Below, in pieces: positions 17,368 to 24,893 of a stretch of DNA of 64,000 nucleotides. Origin of the DNA: Corynebacterium sp. 74A (GTDB taxonomy: Bacteria > Actinomycetota > Actinomycetes > Mycobacteriales > Mycobacteriaceae); the NCBI RefSeq assembly GCF_008930665.1, contig NZ_PQMG01000004.1, positions 62,001 to 126,000 on the forward strand, read 5' to 3'. Position numbers and translations under genes: made by a program. The notes under the pieces are model-generated. The model did no database searches, had not been told where the DNA came from, and saw only the letters and a list, made by a program, of their open reading frames with translations. Position 1 is the first letter of the stretch; each line of letters starts with the position of its first letter.

Positions 17368-17787
17368 TCATTCAGCGTGGACCCGCTGCTCTTGCCCGAC
17401 CGCGAAAGCAGCGGGTCCCTTCGTCCCAACTGCCTGTCGCACCAACCGCTTCAATTCAGGGCGCGCCACGGACATTCGTTCATGCAAAACACGTCGAGAC
17501 TCATACGGACGCTTTGAAGCATCCTCATAGACCTCGCCACCCCAAACACCTGAAGTTTCTGGCAGCATGTCAGCAAACAACCCACACAAATCCCGCACGG
17601 GACACTTTTCGCATATGGCAACCGCCCTAGCTTGTCGTGCACGCGCTTGCTTCCTCGTCTCAGCGGCTGAGGCCGCATCCCACAGATACGGCGGATAATC
17701 CCCGCTAGCACACATCCCGACCGTCAACGCGAGATACACGGTACGTAGCAGCCGCACATCCGACCCCGGGCTATTTTGATACTTCAT
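17368..17787 (-). CDS. WhiB-family Fe-S transcription regulator encoded on the element
   Basis: A 139-residue WhiB-like protein. Four cluster cysteines are at about 26, 59, 62 and 68 (CASGDYPPYLW, CEKCPVRDLC), followed by the GVWGG turn and a basic C-terminal stretch with several Arg and Lys. The start at 17787 (MKYQNS) is chosen because the longer frame lacks a plausible ribosome-binding site. WhiB proteins bind a 4Fe-4S cluster and act with the main sigma factor, usually as redox- or NO-responsive regulators. Its place just upstream of the transfer operon and after the replication gene suggests control of transfer or of the operon, which is inference. Confidence 0.85.
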   Translation of the reverse strand: MKYQNSPGSDVRLLRTVYLALTVGMCASGDYPPYLWDAASAAETRKQARARQARAVAICEKCPVRDLCGLFADMLPETSGVWGGEVYEDASKRPYESRRVLHERMSVARPELKRLVRQAVGTKGPAAFAVGQEQRVHAE

Positions 17788-17840
17788 TTTTCTCACTTCC
17801 GACCTAGTGAAAACCAACATTCAGACAACACTGACCGCGC

Positions 17841-19106
17841 TCATCGCCCACCTCGTCGAGTCTTAGAACCGAGAACAATCCCATGCTCGGCAAGCAACTC
17901 ACGACGGCGCTTAGCTGCCGCTAGCCGTTCTTCTGCGGAACGCTCGCTTTCCGCAGCCACCACCTCGCTTTCCTGCTCTCGCTCCGAGAGCAAAGCATCA
18001 CGACGCTCTAGACGACGTTTGCGCAGCTCATCCCTACTAGGCGGGGCGGCATCAACCGGCACATCATCACGCAAACGAGCGATCACCAGCCCAGTCATGT
18101 TGCTCACCTGATCCGGCAGAGCCCGACCGTCCAACACCTCCCGGATCCGACCCGGCTGCCACCCAGCCTCTAAACGCTCACCCAGATATCCCGCGATCTG
18201 GGAAATCTTGCTCGGCGGCAACTGCTCCGCCATACGGGACGGCAGACACTCAAAAACCACATCCCAATCCGCTTCATCGGCCACAGGCCGCGAAACAGAC
18301 CCTAAAATGCGTCCAGGTGCGCCTTCAGTGGACGCACGCACACTTTCCGTACCCGACCCCTCAGGCGGGTAGCTCGACACTCCAGACGGCGCCTCAGTGC
18401 GCCGTCCGTCGACGAGTGAAGCCCCGCCAGGGCCAGACGACACGCCCGACGACGTCTCAGCGGGTCCCCCCTCGGCGGGCGAAGCCTCGCCGGAAAACGA
18501 CGAAGGATCAACCCCCTCAGGGGCGCCAGCCCCTCCTGCCCCTGCCCCCTGCCCGTCCGCCTCCTCGGCGTGCTCATCGCGTAAGCCGTCGGCAGGTACA
18601 GGTACAGGAATGGTTAGTTCTTTATGACAGGTTCTACGGGTGACACCGTTGTCACCCTGGAAATGCACAGATTGACACCCTGGGATTTCCAGACTGTCAG
18701 ATTGGCACCCTGGACTGACCTGCGGTTTTACATCGACCCCAGATTCCAGGGTGTCAGATTGACTCCCTGGGGCTGACCTGCTGTTTTTCTGTTTCGGACG
18801 AGAATCGTACAAACCCGCCATCATGCCCGCCAGATCAAGGTGATAGACATTCGACGCCTGCCGAGTAACACCATTCGCGGTGCGATACCGGCGCCGCTGA
18901 GAGCTCACCATCCCACCGGACTTCAACGCCGCAATATGACGCATCACAGTGCGCTCGGACTGACACGTGCGATGCGCGATCTCAGTAATCGACGGCCAAC
19001 AAACCCCCGAGGCGTCCGCTCTATCCGCCAAAGCCATCAAAATCATCTTCTGGGCAGGCTGAAGCTCCACATGATTGAGCACAATGCCCATCTCAACAAA
19101 ACCCAT
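17841..19106 (-). CDS. Helix-turn-helix replication initiator-like protein of the element
   Basis: A 421-residue protein. The N-terminal winged HTH (about residues 8-75, with MALADRADASGVCWPSITE and SERTVMRHIAALK) is typical of HTH_36 plasmid and phage replication proteins. The central part is low in complexity and rich in Gly, Pro, Ser and Glu. The C-terminus has a helical, highly charged Arg/Glu region. The start at 19106 is preferred (GGGGAG upstream). The DNA encoding residues just after the HTH carries iteron-like repeats, as in phage initiators that bind an origin inside their own gene. Probably an autonomous replication function of the excised element. Confidence 0.65.
   Translation of the reverse strand: MGFVEMGIVLNHVELQPAQKMILMALADRADASGVCWPSITEIAHRTCQSERTVMRHIAALKSGGMVSSQRRRYRTANGVTRQASNVYHLDLAGMMAGLYDSRPKQKNSRSAPGSQSDTLESGVDVKPQVSPGCQSDSLEIPGCQSVHFQGDNGVTRRTCHKELTIPVPVPADGLRDEHAEEADGQGAGAGGAGAPEGVDPSSFSGEASPAEGGPAETSSGVSSGPGGASLVDGRRTEAPSGVSSYPPEGSGTESVRASTEGAPGRILGSVSRPVADEADWDVVFECLPSRMAEQLPPSKISQIAGYLGERLEAGWQPGRIREVLDGRALPDQVSNMTGLVIARLRDDVPVDAAPPSRDELRKRRLERRDALLSEREQESEVVAAESERSAEERLAAAKRRRELLAEHGIVLGSKTRRGGR
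18638..18780. repeat. Iteron-like repeat cluster inside the replication gene (candidate origin)
   Basis: The cluster contains a perfect palindrome with 8-bp arms, GGGTGACA-CCGT-TGTCACCC (18638-18657). It also contains three direct copies of a CAGATTGRCWCCCTGG-type unit at about 18668, 18698 and 18755; the last two continue into a GCTGACCTG- or ACTGACCTG-like tail. One inverted copy, CCAGGGTGTCA, is at 18746-18756. All lie within the coding region of the HTH initiator-like gene. Spacing and repetition are like iterons bound by replication initiators. Confidence 0.6.
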
Positions 19107-19187
19107 TACGACCACTCCCCTAGCGCGACCAGGGCAACACGTGCTAGCTTCGAAACATCAGTGATTCCCCCTTCGCTGTATTCGCCC

Positions 19188-19213
19188 TCCGCCCCCACGG
19201 AGGGCGCTTTTTT
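19188..19213 (+). terminator. Hairpin followed by T-tract between the excisionase-like and replication genes
   Basis: GCCCTCCG and CGGAGGGC form an 8-bp stem with a short loop, followed on the plus strand by GCTTTTTT. The flanking genes run on the minus strand, where only the A-tract side precedes the stem, so termination would act on plus-strand (antisense) transcription rather than on the operon. Confidence 0.5.
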
Positions 19214-19424
19214 ATGCCCCAGCACGGCCAGCCTCCAAGATTTCTTCGATATCTCGAACTGCAATACGCCATTGACCGCTAGGGAGTTTCAACGAATTGG
19301 GCAACTTCCCCTTCTTAGCCCACGACTGCACAGTCCTTCGCGACACGGAAGGAAGCAGCGCGGAAGCCTCAAGCGGCGTGATCCACTCTCTATCTGCACT
19401 GTCGTGCGTTTTACGCATGTTCAT
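19212..19424 (-). CDS. Excisionase-like MerR-type HTH protein
   Basis: A 70-residue DNA-binding protein with a winged HTH of the excisionase/MerR kind: WITPLEASALL, then SRRTVQSWAKKGKLPNS, then a beta wing around SGQWRIAVRDIEE. The start at 19424 (MNMRKTH) or two codons downstream fits best. Excisionases bind att-site DNA and direct the integrase toward excision; some relatives act as transcription regulators. It is the first minus-strand gene after the divergent control region, so it is likely under the control of the opposing regulator. Confidence 0.75.
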   Translation of the reverse strand: MNMRKTHDSADREWITPLEASALLPSVSRRTVQSWAKKGKLPNSLKLPSGQWRIAVRDIEEILEAGRAGA

Positions 19425-19505
19425 ACGGATAAGAGTTCCACACTGCACACCGTGCGTCAAGCGCACACCTTGCGCACATTGCGTGTCGTCTGTATGTTGA
19501 TAGGC
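19425..19505. promoter_or_regulatory. Divergent operator and promoter region of the element
   Basis: The 81-bp region between the excisionase-like gene and the plus-strand regulator contains the palindrome GTGCG-TCAAG-CGCAC (19452-19466) and further TTGCGCA/TTGCGTG half-sites (19470-19486). On the minus strand, a -35-like TTGACG lies within the palindrome (19460-19455). On the plus strand, TTGCGC (19470-19475) and TATGTT (19493-19498) are 17 bp apart. The half-sites overlap both -35 elements, as expected for a phage-type genetic switch. Confidence 0.6.
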
Positions 19506-19856
19506 ATGAACAAAACAATTAACGACGAAAGGCGTGCCATACGATCTCGAGGCCCCGATGAGTGCGTCGGCATCACGATCAATCAGCTACTTTTCACAAC
19601 GCGAACAAGTCGTCGGCAGCTGGGGGATGCATTGGGGATCTCAGGCCCCTCGGTCGGGCGAAAGGTTCGTGGGGAGATCGGTTGGTCGCTAGACGACCTC
19701 TACAAGGCGGCAGATTTCTTTGATGTAGACATCACTGACCTTCTCCCCCAGAAGGTGCCAGCGCAGCAAGAAACCCCCGACTTCCAATCGGAAGCCGAGG
19801 GTTCTCGGAAAGTGGTAGCGGGGGCAGGATTCGAACCTACGACCTCTGGGTTATGA
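19506..19856 (+). CDS. Leaderless Cro/C1-type HTH regulator whose C-terminus is encoded within the tRNA
   Basis: A 116-residue regulator. The HTH core is about residues 24-80: a SRRQLGDALGISGPSVGRKV helix pair and then a FFDVDITDLL tail typical of XRE-type repressors. The ATG at 19506 lies only eight bases after the -10 hexamer, so the mRNA is probably leaderless. Residues from about 103 are encoded by the tRNA gene on the opposite strand (GAGFEPTTSGL), a hallmark of reading frames running into a tRNA. The natural end of this protein was probably changed by integration. A role in maintaining the integrated state is inferred from its divergent position. Confidence 0.7.
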   Translation: MNKTINDERRAIRSRGPDECVGITINQLLFTTRTSRRQLGDALGISGPSVGRKVRGEIGWSLDDLYKAADFFDVDITDLLPQKVPAQQETPDFQSEAEGSRKVVAGAGFEPTTSGL

Positions 19857-19889
19857 GCCCAGCGAGCTACCGAGCTGCTCCACCCCGCG
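19813..19889 (-). tRNA. Initiator tRNA-Met (anticodon CAU), attachment site of the element
   Basis: A 77-base tRNA with encoded CCA. The anticodon loop reads CUCAUAA, and the anticodon stem has the three consecutive G-C pairs of initiator tRNAs. The 5' base C is mispaired with U72, again as in initiators. The 3' half points toward the element, the usual arrangement for integration into tRNA 3' ends. The second copy of the shared att sequence would lie beyond the left edge of the window. Confidence 0.9.
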
Positions 19890-20104
19890 TCGGGTGCATA
19901 TATGCACTTGTTGCTGTTCCATGCCTTGCGGCCTGTCTCAGCGACGTGTGATTACTATACAGAGGAATAGCGCAGCATCCAAATCGCTCTGTGTACTGCG
20001 AATTCTCGGCACTACCTCGCTGGGATAAACCACGCTAGACAGCCCAGCCCATACCCCGGCGCGCACCACCGCACACACTTCCCCAAGAACCACCCCAAAC
20101 ACCA

Positions 20105-20136
20105 GCGCCCACAACCCCGCAGGGCTGTGGGCGCTA
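20105..20136 (-). terminator. Terminator hairpin after the UPF0182 gene
   Basis: A perfect 10-bp stem, AGCGCCCACA (20105-20114) with TGTGGGCGCT (20127-20136), lies about 30 bases beyond the UPF0182 stop. The minus-strand downstream sequence (GGTGTTTGG) is only weakly T-rich. The rest of the interval 19890-20167 shows no gene. Confidence 0.6.
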
Positions 20137-20167
20137 TAAGCGGCGTACTACCTAGCGTTATAGGGCG

Positions 20168-23100
20168 CTAGTTCTGGTAGTTCTCCTGGTAGTCACGCAC
20201 CGCATCATCGAGTTCGTCGAGGGCACGACCGTACTCTTCGTTCGAACCATTGCGGGCGTCTTGCAGGTTCTCGAGGGCGCGGTTGATGCGATCAATGGCT
20301 TCGCCCTGATCACCGCTTCCGCTAGCAGGACCGCTCGGGGTGTCCGTGCTGTCATCCTTCTTATCCTCGGCGGATGCCTCCTCGTCCTTCTTCCCGTCCT
20401 CGGGCGTGGCATCGTCCTTGCCAGCGTCGACGGTCTCGGCCTCATCCAGGTCGGCAGCTTCCTTCGGGTCGATACCCACTTGGTCGAGGGCCTCGGCGAT
20501 GGTGGGCGCGTAGCCCACCTTGCCGTTATAGGAGATCAGTACGCGGAGCAGCTTCGGGAAGGCCGAGGCCTGGTCCTTACGCTGGGTGTACACCGGCTCC
20601 ACGTAGAGGATCTCTCCCCCGCCCACCGGCAGGGTGAGGAGGTTGCCGTCGATCACCTTGTTGGTGCGCTCCCAGAGGGAACGGTCACGCGCGATCTGAT
20701 CGGAGGAGATCATGGTGTCCTGTGCCTGGCGCGGGCCCTGCGTCTGGGTGTTCGTCGGCAGCACACGCAGCGTGATGTGGCCATAGTTGTCCGGGTCGGA
20801 GGACACCGCCATGTGTGCGGAGAGGAACTCGCGCTTCAGACCACGGAAGGAGGTGATCATCTGGAAGCTGGGCTTACCCGTCTTCGGATCGGCGGCCACC
20901 ACATAGTAGGGCGGCTGGGCCAGTTGGCGTCCCTCGTTGCCGCCAGCTTGTTCGCTGGTGCGGGTTTCCGTTGCGGTCGGATCCGTGGGCACAGACCAGA
21001 ACGCATCGTTGTTGAAGAACACGCCCGGATCATCCACGTGGTAGCGAGTCATCAGCTCGCGCTGCACCTTGAAAAGATCCTCGGGGAAGCGCATGTGGTC
21101 CATGATCTCCGGAGAAATCTCGGACTTCGGCTTCACCGTATTCGGGAAGATATCGCTCCAAGCCTTGAGCACGGGATCCTGCTCGTCGAAGGCATAGAGC
21201 TGGACGTCGCCGTCATAGGCGTCCACCACTGCCTTCACCGAGTTGCGGATATAGCTGACCTGATCGTTAAAGAGCAGCTGGTTAGTTCCCTCGGGGTTGC
21301 GGGCATCCTCGGTGACGTTGGTCAGCGAGGTGCGTTCAGCATAGGGAAGGTTCGCGAGGGTGGTGTAGCCGTCCACGATCCACTTGATGCGTCCATCCAC
21401 CACAGCCGGGTAGGTCTTGGAGTCGGTGGTCAGCCACGGCGCCACCTTCTTCACGCGCTCGCGCGGGTCACGGTTGAAGATGATCTTCGAATCGCTGCCC
21501 ACTCGATCGGAGAGCAAGAGGTTGAGCTCCTGATAGCGCAGCGCGAAGGCAGCGCGGTTGAACATGTTGCCCACGTCCACACCGCCCTTGCCGTCGTAGG
21601 TGAAGCGGTCGGTGTCGGTGTCGTACTCCACTGGGCCGGCGCCGGTATCGCCCACGATGGAGTAGTCCACATTGGCGGGGACCTCACTGATCACTGGGCC
21701 GTAGTAGGTACGTGGCTGCTTCGCCTCGATACCGAGCTTCTTTACTTCTTCATCGTTGCGGTTTTGCTTCAGCGCCTGCAGATCGGAGACGTTGTACACG
21801 GGATAGCCGCCGCGGGTGGATCCCACATCGCGGGCCACCTCATCCACCTGGTTGGCGGGGGCGGCGATGAAGCCATTGCCGTGGGTGTAGACGGTGTGGC
21901 GGTTAATCCAGTCGCGCTGGTTATCACTCAGCGCGTTCGGGTCCATCTCGCGGACGGTCACCACATAGTCGCGCAGCTCCCCGTCGGTGGTGTAGCGGTC
22001 GATGGCGAGGGTGTCGGGGAAGCCATAGAAGTTACGCAGCTGTTGCTGCTGGGTGAAGGTGGCGGCAAGCACCTCGGGGTCGAGGAGGCGGATATTGGAC
22101 AGGGTGGCGCGGTCATTCGCCACCTCTTCGTCAGTAGCGCCCTTCGCTCCCCAGTTCTCCATGTAGGTGACGTTGTCGTCGGTGAGGTTATAGGCGTAGC
22201 GCGTGGAGTCGATATTGCGCTGGATGTACTCGCGCTCCTTCTCCGCACGGTTCGGCTTCACCGAGAACTCTTCAATAATCAGCGGATAGGCCGTCCCGAT
22301 CACCACTGCGGAAAGCACCATCAGGCCGGTGGCCAGCGCGGGAATGCGGAGGTCCTTGAGCACCACCGCGGAGAAGAACGCAATGGCCACCACGATGCCG
22401 ATCACCATGAGCAGGATCTTGGCGGGAAGAATGGCGTTGATGTCGGTGTAGCCACCGCCGGTAAACGTTTCATTCTTACTAAATAGCAGCGAGTAGCGCT
22501 CGAGATAGTAGCCGGCTACCTTCACCAGCATCCACAGCCCAGCGGTCACGGTCAGCTGCACCTGGGCGGAGGTGGAAATAGAGGCACGCACCCCCGTCAT
22601 GCGGTTACCCACACGGATACCTCCTAGGAGGTAGTGCCCGATGAGGCCGATGAAGAACGCGATGATGAGAAATACCGACAGGTAGGACACGATCAGCTGC
22701 AGCATGGGCAGCACAAAGGCGTAGAAGCCGAGGTCGTGGCCGAATTGCGGATCGGTTTCCCCGAAGCTTTCTCGGGAGAAGAACATCAACACGGTGCGCC
22801 ACTCGCGCTGCAGCGCGAAGCCGCTGAACAGTCCCAGCAGCACCGGCAGCCCGGTGAGCACACCCCGCAGGGAGGATTCCAACACCTTGCGGTATTGGTG
22901 GATCGGGTTATTCGGATCGATCGTCTCGAGGGAATCGGGGCGATTTTTATAGGTGACGTATCCGGCGATGAACGCTATGCCCCCGGCGAGGATGGCGCCC
23001 ACAAAGAACAAGGCGATGCGACTGAGCACTACCTTGGTGAACACTCCGGTGAAATCTACTTCCTGAAACCACAGCCAGTCGGTGTAGAAGCCGACGACCA

Positions 23101-23203
23101 TGGGGGCGATCACCACAAGAGCGATAATGATGCCTAAGGTCCAGCTGAGGGCCTTCGGTGGGCGTTTAATGGGCGGGCCGGACGAGGGCCGCTTATTCGA
23201 CAA
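20168..23203 (-). CDS. UPF0182 family large membrane protein
   Basis: This 1011-residue protein has about seven membrane helices in its first ~330 residues. A very long extracytoplasmic region and a highly acidic Asp/Glu/Lys-rich C-terminal tail (about 930-1011) follow. This layout and length match the UPF0182 family (M. tuberculosis Rv3193c). Its molecular function is unknown; position at the border of the conserved block and before the PPA1309-type and Lon-like genes is conserved. Transcription probably begins in 23204-23247, where TTAGGTTA resembles half of an iron-regulator box. Confidence 0.85.
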   Translation of the reverse strand: MSNKRPSSGPPIKRPPKALSWTLGIIIALVVIAPMVVGFYTDWLWFQEVDFTGVFTKVVLSRIALFFVGAILAGGIAFIAGYVTYKNRPDSLETIDPNNPIHQYRKVLESSLRGVLTGLPVLLGLFSGFALQREWRTVLMFFSRESFGETDPQFGHDLGFYAFVLPMLQLIVSYLSVFLIIAFFIGLIGHYLLGGIRVGNRMTGVRASISTSAQVQLTVTAGLWMLVKVAGYYLERYSLLFSKNETFTGGGYTDINAILPAKILLMVIGIVVAIAFFSAVVLKDLRIPALATGLMVLSAVVIGTAYPLIIEEFSVKPNRAEKEREYIQRNIDSTRYAYNLTDDNVTYMENWGAKGATDEEVANDRATLSNIRLLDPEVLAATFTQQQQLRNFYGFPDTLAIDRYTTDGELRDYVVTVREMDPNALSDNQRDWINRHTVYTHGNGFIAAPANQVDEVARDVGSTRGGYPVYNVSDLQALKQNRNDEEVKKLGIEAKQPRTYYGPVISEVPANVDYSIVGDTGAGPVEYDTDTDRFTYDGKGGVDVGNMFNRAAFALRYQELNLLLSDRVGSDSKIIFNRDPRERVKKVAPWLTTDSKTYPAVVDGRIKWIVDGYTTLANLPYAERTSLTNVTEDARNPEGTNQLLFNDQVSYIRNSVKAVVDAYDGDVQLYAFDEQDPVLKAWSDIFPNTVKPKSEISPEIMDHMRFPEDLFKVQRELMTRYHVDDPGVFFNNDAFWSVPTDPTATETRTSEQAGGNEGRQLAQPPYYVVAADPKTGKPSFQMITSFRGLKREFLSAHMAVSSDPDNYGHITLRVLPTNTQTQGPRQAQDTMISSDQIARDRSLWERTNKVIDGNLLTLPVGGGEILYVEPVYTQRKDQASAFPKLLRVLISYNGKVGYAPTIAEALDQVGIDPKEAADLDEAETVDAGKDDATPEDGKKDEEASAEDKKDDSTDTPSGPASGSGDQGEAIDRINRALENLQDARNGSNEEYGRALDELDDAVRDYQENYQN

Positions 23204-23247
23204 CGCTATTCTCCTTGATGCACATTGTTAGGTTAAGTCACGCTCTA

Positions 23248-23397
23248 TCAACTACGGTTCCCGTACCGTTGGGCGCGGGAGTGAGTCCGTGCGAGCGTGG
23301 GCGAGGCCAGCCAACGGATGCGGTGCACATAGTGACGTGTGTGGACCCCCTCATGCTGCTCGAGGACGTCCCGCAGCCACACCCAGCTCCGGCACAT
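23248..23397 (-). CDS. Candidate small protein upstream of the UPF0182 gene
   Basis: A 49-codon open frame (MCRSWVWLRDVLEQHEG...) with roughly 80 percent G or C at third codon positions, well above what chance would require even here. It is rich in Trp, Arg and His and lies between two divergent genes, 45 bases before UPF0182 on the same strand. No convincing ribosome-binding site. I do not recognise it; it may also be a fossil of a longer gene. Confidence 0.3.
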   Translation of the reverse strand: MCRSWVWLRDVLEQHEGVHTRHYVHRIRWLASPTLARTHSRAQRYGNRS

Positions 23398-23460
23398 CTC
23401 ACACTCATATCTACCAAAACTGCATAGACAGTTCACCACATTACGTAATCCAAGGAAGCC

Positions 23461-24000
23461 ATGAGCAATCACGACGAATCTGCAGCCACCTATCTTCTGC
23501 CGCAGGCCCTCAACAAGGCCATGCTGGAGGCAGTCGAGTTCATCCACGCCGAGGGCTGGGACGCCACCCCTACCCTGTTCGCGCTCGTCCCTCGCGAGAG
23601 GCTTATCGACGCTCTCCCAGAGGACATCGATGACTCGCCCTTCGTTCTCGTGGTGCAGGATAATCTTCCCGAGCACATCCAGCCGGGCTCCGAGGAACTC
23701 GGCGATTATATTGCCCGCATCATGTGGCCCGAGGGCGTGGAGGGCGCGGTACTCGCCCAAGAGATCATGTTTAAAGACAGCGCAGAGCACGCGGATACGA
23801 CGGCCCGCCCGGCGCGGCTGTTCTCCGGTGTGGTGCGCGGCGGAAGCGATCTGACTCTGCTGCAGCTGCGCCCCACCGAAGAGGAGCTGGAGGCCAAGGG
23901 GGCCTTCGCGGAGGACGATATTGAGCTCCGCGGCGGCGCCGGGGTGGCCCCGGGCGTGATCGCCGCGCTGCGCTATTCCTTCGAGGAGAATGTGGACTAG
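23461..24000 (+). CDS. PPA1309 family protein
   Basis: A 179-residue soluble acidic protein of the actinobacterial PPA1309 family, recognised from the overall pattern (LNKAMLEAVEFIHAEGWD, LVPRERLID, IMWPEGVEGAVLA, LRYSFEEN). The function of the family is not known. An upstream AAGGA (23450-23454) precedes the ATG. It is divergent from UPF0182 and followed by a lipoprotein gene. Confidence 0.8.
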   Translation: MSNHDESAATYLLPQALNKAMLEAVEFIHAEGWDATPTLFALVPRERLIDALPEDIDDSPFVLVVQDNLPEHIQPGSEELGDYIARIMWPEGVEGAVLAQEIMFKDSAEHADTTARPARLFSGVVRGGSDLTLLQLRPTEEELEAKGAFAEDDIELRGGAGVAPGVIAALRYSFEENVD

Positions 24001-24139
24001 GCCCCGCGCCCACCGCGGGCACAAGATTCCAAGCGGCCCTCATGCGTGAACTAGCATGGGTGGTGCGCTGTGCTCTAGGTCAATGTTCTTATATAGCGTG
24101 CGCATCGATTGTGCATCCACGCGGAGGAAAAACACTGTC

Positions 24140-24829
24140 ATGAAAGATTCTCGGATTCTGGCCCTGATGGCACTCGCCCTCACTGCTGCGCTCACGGCGG
24201 CGGGATGCTCGGATTCGGGCGAGGCCTCGGATGTAGCGGAGAGCTCCTCCAGTTCCACGACCTCGACCCGCACCTCGGAAACATCCTCGGCAGAAAGCGA
24301 CGACAGCACCGAGACGGCGTCGACAAGCACAACGAGCAGCACCGATACACGGGACTTTAAGGATGCCTCCATCGGCAAGGCCTATGAGAAGTACGGCGAT
24401 CTGGCGCCGCGCGAGCTCTTTGAGCAACTCAATGACTGCCAGCCGAATGGCCTGCCGAATTCGATTACGTGTACCGGCCCGAAGGTGGGCACGTTCCAGT
24501 TCATGAGTTCCAAGCCGAAGGCGATGTCGGTGATGCAGGCGCTGACCGAGTTTTCGAATTCGCAGGTGGTGGACAAGTCCGAGGATCGCGTGGTCGGCTG
24601 GTCCATTATGGGCACCACGGCGATTGTCACCGTGGTGAATAAGGACAAGGGCCTGATTCTGCAGCAGATGGTATCCACCGATGATGTGGATCCGGAAGAG
24701 CGCATCTATGAGCTGGGGCTTGCCGAGAAGCCCGGGACCGCGGAGAGCGAGCCGACGGAGCCTGAGGAGCAGGACTCCGATAACGCGGCTGCCGCCGACG
24801 AGGAGAACAACGCGGACTCCGAGGAATAA
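24140..24829 (+). CDS. Secreted lipoprotein of unknown function
   Basis: A 229-residue lipoprotein. The signal ends in LTAAGC (Cys at about residue 20), followed by a Ser/Thr-rich linker (about 25-70), a compact domain of about 110 residues with two Cys (NDCQPNG and ITCTGPK) and an acidic tail. The ATG at 24140 has GGAGG ten bases upstream. Family not recognised. Confidence 0.75.
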   Translation: MKDSRILALMALALTAALTAAGCSDSGEASDVAESSSSSTTSTRTSETSSAESDDSTETASTSTTSSTDTRDFKDASIGKAYEKYGDLAPRELFEQLNDCQPNGLPNSITCTGPKVGTFQFMSSKPKAMSVMQALTEFSNSQVVDKSEDRVVGWSIMGTTAIVTVVNKDKGLILQQMVSTDDVDPEERIYELGLAEKPGTAESEPTEPEEQDSDNAAAADEENNADSEE

Positions 24830-24858
24830 GGACTCAGTCTCCTAGAACTGAAGGCCCA

Positions 24859-24893
24859 GGCGGCGGCTATCCACAGGTGGGATAGTCGCCGCC
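24859..24893 (+). terminator. Terminator of the lipoprotein gene, overlapping the end of the convergent gene
   Basis: A 14-bp stem (24859-24872 with 24880-24893) with one G-T pair and a short loop is followed by ATTTTT. It ends plus-strand transcription, and the stop codon of the convergent Lon-like protease gene lies inside its left arm. Confidence 0.8.

Noticed and set aside
1..20000. CRISPR array or insertion-sequence ends in the element
   Set aside because: No regularly spaced repeats and no transposase with inverted repeats were seen; the repeats found are a coding tandem repeat and iteron-like units.
20261..22486. A 741-residue plus-strand open frame opposite UPF0182
   Set aside because: It is the antisense shadow of a long high-GC gene; its sequence lacks coherent domains and the minus-strand gene is clearly the real one.
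23228..23235. TTAGGTTA upstream of the UPF0182 gene, like half of a DtxR box
   Set aside because: Only the left half matches; the right half (AGTCACGC) does not, so a DtxR site is not supported.
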